This document shows, piece after piece, positions 56,890 to 64,000 of a stretch of DNA of 64,000 nt (positions are counted from its first letter, which is position 1; every line of letters begins with the position of its first letter). Origin of the DNA: Triticum aestivum (taxonomy: Eukaryota; Streptophyta; Magnoliopsida; Poales; Poaceae); NCBI RefSeq assembly GCF_018294505.1, contig NC_057801.1:846828361-846892360 (forward strand), read 5' to 3'. Below the pieces are notes generated by a model. That model saw only the letters and a program-made list of their open reading frames with translations. It did no database searches and was not told the DNA's origin. The position numbers and the translations under genes are program-made.

Positions 56890-58348
56890 GTCCCAGCTCG
56901 GAGAACAGGAGAACCAATTGTTCCCCCCGCTCAAGGTGTCTAGCAATATCAGTGCAAATCACCCGTTGATGCTGCCCGGTACCAATCCTGGTGAAAACCT
57001 GCCCGACGATGTACATTTGGATACAATGGAGGTGGACGAATTCAAATACCAGTACGGGAAGCCTCTCATCAAAGATGGAACTCTTGCTTTAACAACGATG
57101 ATGCGAAGATTCCATGAATGGTACATGAAAACCTGCAGGGGGTCTCGGAAGGATGCTTTGTCGATGAGAATTAAAGAGGACAATGACTTCATTTGCTAAG
57201 AACTATTAAATGTTGATTTTGACGAGTTTTTCCAGTTCTACAGTCAAAAGTCCCTCGACAAATCACTTGTGACTTGCTACTGTCTATAAGTACTACTTTC
57301 TACAATTAAGTCTCCCTATATATATCTCATCTCTTTCATTGCATGTATATATAATTATCCTCACTATATTATGCAGATTGAAGATCCTCGAATGCAGAAA
57401 AGCACAAATCTATGACATTGGGTTCATTAACCCAAATGTCATACATGAATGGACGCTGCAAAAGAATGTCACAGAAACCGAGGACAACACGCTACAATCA
57501 TTGCTCAAAAATCAAAGCTAAGATAAAATACTCTTTCCTTACAACTTCAAGTGAGTGTTACTGTCTTGTGCATATTTGGTTTCCCTTATTACTCGAGGTT
57601 ATAGTCATGTAACTGATGAATTGTGCATCTGTGCGCTGCTTTCACTTTATTCTCCTAGTGATTAAGCTTGAGCAGGGAGAAGTAACTGTCTTAGACTCGA
57701 GACGAAAAGATCCCGAGGACTATGCGGAAATGCCTCGAATGCTCCAGAAGTAAGTTCAATCGATCATTATCGCACCATATTGGCAACTTTGTTCATTTCC
57801 TGATATCAAGTAATTATTTTCTTTGTCTGGCAGGGTTTGGAAGAAGTTCACCGCAATTTCTGCGGGACTGCCGACCGAGCTGACATTTAAACACCCGAAA
57901 GTAAGTACTACTACGTAGTTCCGTGCATCTCCCATTGATTCTAGATAGTTTCATCAATACAATTTAGCATGCTTGCTTATCAGTTTGATTGACTTCTATT
58001 TCTCGTAAAGTGCTTGTGGCAGGAACACGGAAATGATTTCTGTGGATACTACGTTTGCGAGTTCATCTACAACGAGATGGCCAAGAATAAGCGGGGCTAC
58101 TCTGAAAAACAGTATGAAATGCGTAAGCAAAAATATTCACAGTTGTATTTTATTGCCATCATTTGTGTTGAGCTTCATTCATACACATGTATTGACCTTC
58201 TTCTTCGATTTATATCTGGCAGTTGCGGGATGAGCTCCTACCACATGATGGCATAAAGGCAATTCAAGAGGAATTGGCAGGATTCATTCTTGACCATGTC
58301 ATAAATAAAGCCGAAGAATACCATGTGGAACTTGACTTCAGATATTAG
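56890..58348 (+). pseudogene. CACTA second gene, Ulp1-type cysteine protease part
   Basis: Exon pieces include 'MEVDEFKYQYGKPLIKDGTL' (57028 on), 'FHFILLVIKLEQGEVTVLDS' (57638-57700), 'VWKKFTAISAGLPTELTFK' (57836 on), 'EHGNDFCGYYVCEFIYNEMA' (58022 on) and 'LRDELLPHDGIKAIQEELAG' to the stop near 58347. The Ulp1 (C48) triad is visible: histidine at 57643-57645, aspartate at 57694-57696 and cysteine at 58041-58043. Ulp1 enzymes remove SUMO; their role in CACTA elements is unproven. The normal AG acceptor before the histidine exon appears mutated ('gcgctgct'). Confidence 0.75.
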
Positions 58349-58679
58349 GGATTGTAATGGATATTATATTGTATATATGTAGCTAGTAGCGTCGGAATAC
58401 GAAAACTTGTTGTTCGACCAATCTCTCGGAGAAGGAGAGGTCGATCACTTCTCTTTGTATATGTTCATGACGATCTTCTGTACTTAATGGTTTCCTTGAT
58501 TTTTCTTACTAGCTAGCGTGTCGAGTCCTCTCTATACGTATAGTACGTAGCATCGACCAAGCATGGAGATAAGAGAGGTCACTTCTCTCTATTAGCTAGC
58601 TAACACAATATGTGAATCCCCTAATTAAATTAACCACCCAAAACCCCCCAACCCCCCAACCCCTTTCAGAAAAATAAAA

Positions 58680-58922
58680 ACCTCAGCTCCTTAGCCGCTG
58701 ACACGTGGATGCCTTTTGGTCTCGGTTGGTGTTACCAACCGGGACCAAAGGCCCTCCTGTCGGGGCTCGTCGCAGAGGCCACGTGGAGCCCCACCTGTCC
58801 CGGTTCATGAGCGAACCGGGACTAAAGGTCATGGGCTTTAGTCCCGACCCTTTAGTACCGGTTCCAGAACCGGGACAAATGGGCCTCTGGAACCGGGACA
58901 AATGGGCCTTTTTCCACTAGTG
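58680..58922 (+). repeat. CACTA right subterminal repeats and terminus
   Basis: Inverted 'ggttggtgttaccaaccggg', 'cccggttcatgagcgaaccg' and similar motifs lead to the terminal 'ctttttccactagtg'. Confidence 0.9.
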
Positions 58923-58925
58923 CTC

Positions 58926-59021
58926 CTATTTGCCTTGTATAGTTGAGGTCATGGCCCACCTTTTTATATCATATATACGTTCCTCTGCACATGAGCACTA
59001 CATCGTGTAATTCATACATCA
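58926..59021 (+). repeat. Second part of third Copia's 5' LTR
   Basis: It continues the LTR begun at 31800-31844 across the CACTA insertion. It has the TATA-like 'tttttatatcatatatacg' and ends 'catacatca', followed by 'tacgtggtatcaattt', a primer-site-like stretch. The total LTR would be about 141 bp. Confidence 0.65.
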
Positions 59022-59122
59022 TACGTGGTATCAATTTCCGGGTTCTAACCCTAGTCTTCCGCCGCCGCCGCCCGTGCGCCTCCCCACGCTGGTCGCAGCC
59101 GTCCCTCCCCTCTCCCTGTCGC

Positions 59123-60536
59123 TGATAACCCACAAGTATAGGGGATCACAACAGTTTTTGAGGGTAGAGTATTCAACCCAAATTTGTTGATTCGACACAA
59201 GGGGAGCCAAAGAATATTCTCAAGTATTAGCAGTTGAGTTGTCAACTCAACCACACCTGGAAACTTAGGATCTGCAGCAAGGTGTTTAGTAGCAAAGTAA
59301 TATGATAGTGGTGGTAACGGTAACAAAAGTAAAGACAGTAAAAGTAATGTTTTTGGTGTTTGTAGTGATTGTAATAGTAACAACGGAAAAGTAAATAAGC
59401 GAGAACCAGTATATGGAAAACTCGTAGGCAAGGGATCAATGATGGATAATTATGCCGGATGTGGTTCATCATGTAACAGTCATAACATAGGGTGACACAG
59501 AGCTAGCTCCAGTTCATCAATGTAATGTAGGCATGTATTCCGAATATAGTCATACGTGCTTATGGAAAAGAACTTGCATGACATCTTTTGGCCTACCCTC
59601 CCGTGGCAGCGGGGTCCTATTGGAAACTAAGGGATATTAAGGCCTCCTTTTAATAGAGAACCGGAACAAAGCATTAGCACATAGTGAATACATGAACTCC
59701 TCAAACTATGGTCATCACCGGGAGTGGTTCCGATTATTGTCACTTCGGGGTTGCCAGATCATAACACATAGTAGGTGACTATAGACTTGCAAGATAGGAT
59801 CAAGAACTCACATATATTCATGAAAACATAATAGGTTGAGATCTGAAATCATGGCACTCGGGCCCTAGTGACAAGCATTAAGCATAGCAAAGTCATAGCA
59901 ACATCTATCTCAGAACATAGTGGATACTAGGGATCAAACCCTAACAAAACTAACTCGATTACATGATAAATCCCATCCAACCCATCACCGTCCAGCAAGC
60001 CTACGATGGAATTACTCACGCACGGCGGTGAGCATCATGAAATTGGTGATGGAGGATGGTTGATGATGACGACGGCGACGAATTCCCCTCTCCGGAGCCC
60101 CGAACGGACTCCAGATCAGTCCTCCCGAGAGAGATTAGGGATTGGCGGCGGCTCCGTATCATAGAACGTGATGATTTCTTCTCTCTGACTTTTCTCACCC
60201 CGAAGGCCAATATATAGAGATGAAGTTGCCGTCGGAGGGCCACCAGGGGGCCCATGAGGTAGGGGACGCGCCCCGGGGGGGCGCACCCCCCACCCTCGTG
60301 GACAGGGTGTGGGCCCCCTGGTCTTCATCTTTTGCGAGGATTTTTTTATTTTTTCTAAGGTGTTCCGTGGAGTTTTAGGACATTCCGAGAATCTTTATTT
60401 TCTGCACAAAAACAACACCATGGCAATTCTGCTGAAAACAGCGTCAGTCCGGGTTAGTTCCATTCAAATCATACAAGTTAGAGTCCTAAACAAGGGCAAA
60501 AGTGTTTGGAAAAGTAGATATGACGGAGACGTATCA
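59123..60536 (-). mobile_element. Solo LTR, - strand
   Basis: The + strand begins 'tgataacccacaagtatagg' and ends 'gatatgacggagacgtatca', so the - strand reads TGATACGTCTCC, a very common Triticeae LTR start. The flanks are GTCGC (59118-59122) and GCCGC (60537-60541), a duplication with one mismatch. No internal region is present. It splits the leader of the third Copia element. A TATA-like 'tatata' on the - strand lies near 60212. Confidence 0.85.
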
Positions 60537-60771
60537 GCCGCCACCGCACCGCTCTCCCTACCAGCGCCGCCGCCCCACCCTACAACCGCCGTTGTGTCCC
60601 TCTCCCTACCCAGGCCGCCGCTGCAATCATATCCACCACCAACCCAAGCCGCATGCTGCCACCACCCGTCCCAACACGCCCCAAACCCGAGCCGCCCGAA
60701 TCCGGCTGCTGCCGCCGCCTGTCCCAACACCCGAGCCGCTCGAGCCGCACACCCTCGCGAAGTCATCTATC

Positions 60772-61800
60772 ATGTCCTCCGCGTCCACCAACTCCAATCC
60801 ATTCGCCGACGCCAACCCTCCCGACGACAACGACATCCGCAACCTGAACATCTATGAGTGGGTGTCGGTTCGTCTCTCCCAGAAGTAATCGTCCTACAAC
60901 ACGTGGAAGACGTATTTCTCCCTCGTGTTCCGGGAGTACCACCTCATTGATCACGTGGACGGCTCCGTCGACTCCAGCCTCGTCCCCGAGTTCCATGACT
61001 AGTCCACCATCAATACCACGATTTTCCGGTGGTTATTCCTCACCATTTAGCCGGACCTCTTTCAGACAGTCGTGCAGGACGGTGATGACACTCACGCCGT
61101 GTGGACCAAGCTGAACGGGCTCTTCACCGACAACCAACACCAACGTCGTGTTTTTTTGCAACAAGAGTTATTTGGGTGCCACCAGGACAACTCCTCCGTT
61201 GATGACTATTGTCGCCATCTCAAGACTCTTGCTGATGAGCTCTCTAATATTGCCGCGAGGATCGATGATGACCTCCTCCTCAGCACGATCATCGCTAGGC
61301 TCAACGAGGACTTCAGCAACACCGCGGCGAACCTCACCCTCATCCCCGAGCCCTCCTTCGCCAAGTTCGTTGCATACCTCCGCTTGGAGGAGCAGTGGAT
61401 AAAGCAGGTGAAGGCGCGGGCCATCCGCACTGCCCTCGCCGCCGGCACCACCCGTGGCGAGCCCGCAGCGACCCTGCTGCCCCGGCCGCCCAACCATAGC
61501 CACACCACCAGGCGCCCTACCCGTCGGCGCCGCCGCCGTACACGGCGCCATAGCAGCAGCCGGGGCTACTCCCCCTCCCGTACGGCCCGCCCGCCCCTCC
61601 CATCGATCGGTCCAACGAGGGTCGACACGATGGTCGGCGCAGCGGGCAGCAGCAACAGGGAGCCGGCCAGCCTCGTCAGCAGCAGCAGCAGTTCCAGGTG
61701 CCCCCACCCCCTGTGGGCCTCCGGCTGCAACCCATGGACCGGTGTCGTTCATGCCTACATCATGCCGGTTCCCCGGCCCCTGGACTGATGCTTCCTGTGT
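60772..61800 (+). pseudogene. Third Copia gag
   Basis: The ATG at 60772 starts 'MSSASTNSNPFADANPPDD'. The frame contains stops at 60886, 61000 and 61048, then is open from 61072 with 'HAVWTKLNGLFTDNQHQRRV', 'DDYCRHLKTLADELSNIAA' and 'LLLSTIIARLNEDFSNTAAN', a UBN2-type gag. The later part is proline/glutamine-rich and shifts frame. Confidence 0.85.
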
Positions 61801-61996
61801 TGCCACCGCCTGCGCATCAGGCGTACTACACGGCCCCGCAGCCGTATGGAGGGTACCCACCGCCGCAACTGAGCGGCGGCTACGGCATCCCAATGGCGCC
61901 ACCGTCCCCTCACCGTCGCCTTGGGATCCGACGCTCCTCGCCACGCTGCACACCACTCCTACGCCGAACAACTAAACTGGAGGCGGTGATTGGTAC

Positions 61997-62290
61997 ATGG
62001 ACACCGGGGCCACGGATCACATGTTTTCCCATCCTGGTAATGTTGCCTCCTTCACTCCCATCACCACCGACCGCCACATCATTGTTGGCGACGGTTCCAC
62101 ACTTCCTATCACACACGTCGGGGACACTTCTTTTCCTTCTAATTCTATGCCTATGACTTTGTCTAACATACTTGTGTCTCCTCATCTTATTAAGAATCTT
62201 GTTTCTGTTCGTTGTTTAACTCGTGAAAATCCGGTCGCTATTCAATTTGACGAACTTGTTTTTTGTGTTAAGGACGCTCAAACCAGGATG
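61997..62290 (+). pseudogene. Third Copia protease, cut by CACTA insertion
   Basis: 'MDTGATDHMFSHPGNVASF' contains the protease active site DTGA. It is followed by 'LSNILVSPHLIKNLVSV' and 'NPVAIQFDELVFCVKDAQTR'. The CACTA element inserted at 62291 interrupts the frame. Confidence 0.88.
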
Positions 62291-62963
62291 CACTAGTAGA
62301 AAAAGGGCCTAATGTGAAACTCATTAGTCCCTGGTTTGTAATTGAACCGGCACTAATGTAACCATTAGTGCCGGTTCCAACGACTAGGCGGGCGGCGCTG
62401 ATTAGTACCGGTTCGTGCCATGAACCGGTACTAAAGAGGTTGTGGCCTTTAGTACGGGTTGGTGGCTCCAACCGGTACTAAAGACCCTCCCCCTTTAGTA
62501 CGGGTTCGTGCCACCAACCGGTACTAAAGGGGTGCGCTGCCACCCACAGTGCACAATGTTTAGTCCCACCTCGCTAGTTGAGAGGAGCTCGCACCGGTTT
62601 ATAAGCCCCGTTGTGGCTACCATGTCGAGCTCCTCTCTAAGCAGGCCTTTGTGGGCCTATTGCAAGTCTTCTGCCCTATGGGCCCTACCGGGCCGTACAG
62701 GCCTGCATCCTGGCCCAACTAGAGGTTGGGTTTCTAGTCATATGCAGGTTGTGCCGGCCCAGTAGATGGGCTCTTTTTGTTTTATTTAAAAAAATCCTTT
62801 AGACCACGGCGCGCCTCGTGTCACGTGGTGGCCCTTTAGTGCCGGTTCGTGCTGACCTGGGACTAAAGGGGGGACCGTTAGTCCCCACACTTTAGTGCCG
62901 GTTGCTGCAACCGGCACTAAAGGCCCCTACGAACCGGTAATATAGCTCCTTTTTCTACTTGTG
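62291..62963 (+). mobile_element. Short non-autonomous CACTA element
   Basis: 673 bp with left end 'cactagtagaaaaagggcc' and right end 'tcctttttctacttgtg' (one base off the inverted partner). The 3-bp duplication ATG is at 62288-62290 and 62964-62966. Subterminal 'taccggttcgtgcc' motifs occupy both arms. No coding capacity. Confidence 0.9.
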
Positions 62964-62973
62964 ATGGTACTCC

Positions 62974-64000
62974 CACTAGTGCAGAACCGGGCATTAGCAC
63001 CGGTTCGTAAGGACCTATAGTGCCGGTTACATAACCGGCACTAATTTGTGGTCACTAAAGGCCCCCCCCTTTAGTACCGGTTCAGCACGAACCGGTGCTA
63101 AAGGGCAACCACGTGGCACTAGCCAGCTCCGGGGGCCTGGAGCCCTTTAGTACCGGTTGGTAACACCAACCGGTACTATAAGGTTTGGTGGGTTTTTAGT
63201 TTTATGATTTCTTTTTCATTTAATTTTGTGTTTCCATTTTAATTCTTTTTCGTTTGCTGGTATTTTACGATACTACACATTGTACACGTTATGCATCATA
63301 TATACATCATGCATGCTTTGTTTATCAACGCTGCTGCTATGTTCATTGCACCCGCAGATATAACATGCTCATGCATGCTTTTGCATCATTACATCATCAT
63401 ATATATATAATAACAAGTCCTACTAATCATGCATCATCATACAACTTCTACTCGTTATTAATAATAAGTCATACGATCATCATCCTCATATATAGTCATC
63501 GAACCCAACCCTACATAATTGTTCTTAGCAGATGATAATCAGTATCAGGTAGGACCCAAACACCCTTAAGGTAAAATAGCATAAAACAATATAGACCCTG
63601 ACTCTCCATTATGAAGAATGGCGATCATCCTGTCTCCAATTCTTGCCTTTCGCTGCTTATTGCTTCCAAGAAGCTCCTTACGACTGTCCATACATTTTTT
63701 CCATTCTATGATTCTTATGTCTCCACTTCTTTTAGAAACCCGGTATGGACAGTTGAGATTCGTAGGACGACCTGGTAGTATGTTCAAAACATGAAGGCTA
63801 CCACGCGTATACATCAGATGAGGCACACAATCATTCGGGATTATCTGTTGAAAACATAGTAATAACTTCGTAGTTAGCAATGATGTACTAGTTTTAAAAG
63901 TGTGCAAAAAGATGCACGGATGTTGTAATAGTAAAAAATAATCTTACCAAGGTATCTCCATGGTAGTTACCGTAGTTCAACACATGCACTAGTGGCACGT
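62974..64000 (+). mobile_element. CACTA element, left part, runs off right edge
   Basis: A new end 'cactagtgcagaaccgggca' at 62974 is followed by subterminal repeats to about 63185, then an AT-rich spacer with 'catcatatatacatcatgca' microsatellite-like sequence. No right end is seen before 64000. Confidence 0.8.
63566..63856 (-). CDS. CACTA-associated - strand exon, unknown protein
   Basis: On the - strand, after acceptor 'gttttcaacag', an exon encodes 'IIPNDCVPHLMYTRGSLHVL', 'GRPTNLNCPYRVSKRSGDIR' and 'GDRMIAILHNGESGSILFYA' up to a stop. A donor (TTG|GTAAG) near 63950 suggests an upstream exon. I recognise the sequence as recurrent in Triticeae repeats, but no function is known. It is open here. 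Confidence 0.5.
   Translation of the reverse strand, partial: CFQQIIPNDCVPHLMYTRGSLHVLNILPGRPTNLNCPYRVSKRSGDIRIIEWKKCMDSRKELLGSNKQRKARIGDRMIAILHNGESGSILFYAILP

Larger units (their letters stand above)
31845..58922 (+). mobile_element. Coding CACTA (En/Spm) transposon, 11.7 kb without nested insert
   Basis: The left end 'cactagcagaaaacaggg' at 31845 and the right end 'ctttttccactagtg' at 58922 are inverted. The 3-bp duplication CTC is at 31842-31844 and 58923-58925. Both ends carry many 'ggtcccggttcgtg' subterminal motifs. Inside are a small membrane-protein ORF, a tnp2-type transposase (48457-51742) and a second gene with transposase-24-like and Ulp1-like parts (53160-58350). A 15.3-kb LTR element sits at 33048-48391. 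Several stops and frameshifts make autonomy unlikely now. Confidence 0.93.
31800..64000 (+). mobile_element. Third Copia element, heavily nested, runs off right edge
   Basis: Its own pieces are 31800-31844 and 58926-59122 (LTR, primer site, leader), 60537-62290 (leader, gag, protease) and possibly 62967-62973. Everything else inside these coordinates is inserted DNA. The LTR begins 'tgttgagtatata' and ends 'ttcatacatca' at 59021, followed by 'tacgtggtatcaattt' as a primer-site-like sequence. The 3' part and 3' LTR are outside the window, so the LTR call depends on the primer site and the gag that follow. Confidence 0.7.

Noticed and set aside
61168..61971. - strand 267-codon open frame
   Set aside because: Complement of the third Copia gag, glycine/alanine-rich by composition.
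1..64000. CRISPR arrays, bacterial operons, tRNA genes
   Set aside because: The sequence is plant nuclear DNA; no direct-repeat/spacer pattern and no tRNA with A and B boxes was recognised. The 'tggtatcagagc' matches are retrotransposon primer sites.

Overview
The window is plant nuclear DNA, most likely from a Triticeae grass (wheat, Aegilops or barley group). The evidence is dense nesting of large LTR retrotransposons and CACTA transposons, CACTA ends with 'cactagtagaaaaaggg' and subterminal 'tagtcccggttcgt' repeats, an LTR of the BARE/WIS/Angela type, a non-coding LTR element with very long LTRs (LARD/Sukkula-like), Stowaway fragments with 'ctccctccgtccc' termini, and a plant gene with GT..AG introns. 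Family names are from recognition and could not be checked by search.

Layout. (1) 1-16330: the 3' part of a large Gypsy element on the + strand. It has a decayed gag-pol (71-4866), an array of ~70-bp tandem repeats (5015-5700), an antisense spliced ORF of the 'putative gypsy type transposon' family (PF04195-like; 15480 down to 7957) and a 3' LTR (15843-16330). It is interrupted by a truncated CACTA arm holding a 5S-rRNA-like relic (6279-~7530) and by a Copia element (9181-13951, target duplication GTCTC). (2) 16331-17407: a decayed high-copy repeat with a coding relic. (3) 17715-25800: the only convincing host gene, on the + strand. Eight consecutive symmetric phase-0 exons each encode one Major Sperm Protein (MSP) domain, followed by a small C-terminal tail; no start codon is visible. 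(4) 26197-31418: a Copia element on the - strand (target duplication CGTAG) with a small hAT-type insertion in one LTR. (5) 31424-64000: a deep nest. A repeat fragment (31488-31799) was hit by a third Copia (from 31800, running off the right edge). That Copia was hit by an 11.7-kb coding CACTA element (31845-58922, duplication CTC), by a solo LTR (59123-60536) and by one or two further CACTA elements (62291-62963 and 62974 onward). The big CACTA was itself hit by a 15.3-kb non-coding LTR element (33048-48391, duplication TTTGG, - strand), whose left LTR holds a BARE/Angela-type solo LTR (36169-37907, duplication CGGGG) and whose right LTR holds a Helitron (45044-46780).

How things fit together. 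Target-site duplications recovered at seven insertions give a firm order of events. The coding CACTA carries a small membrane-anchored ORF, a tnp2-type transposase, and a second gene joining an En/Spm transposase-24-like segment to a Ulp1-type cysteine protease segment. Between the two genes lie a second promoter-like block of subterminal repeats and a long inverted repeat that contains SNF2-helicase-like coding sequence. The MSP gene is open across all eight repeats while nearly all transposon genes here have stops or frameshifts, so it is probably functional or only recently lost. Its missing 5' part would lie beyond the Gypsy block to the left.
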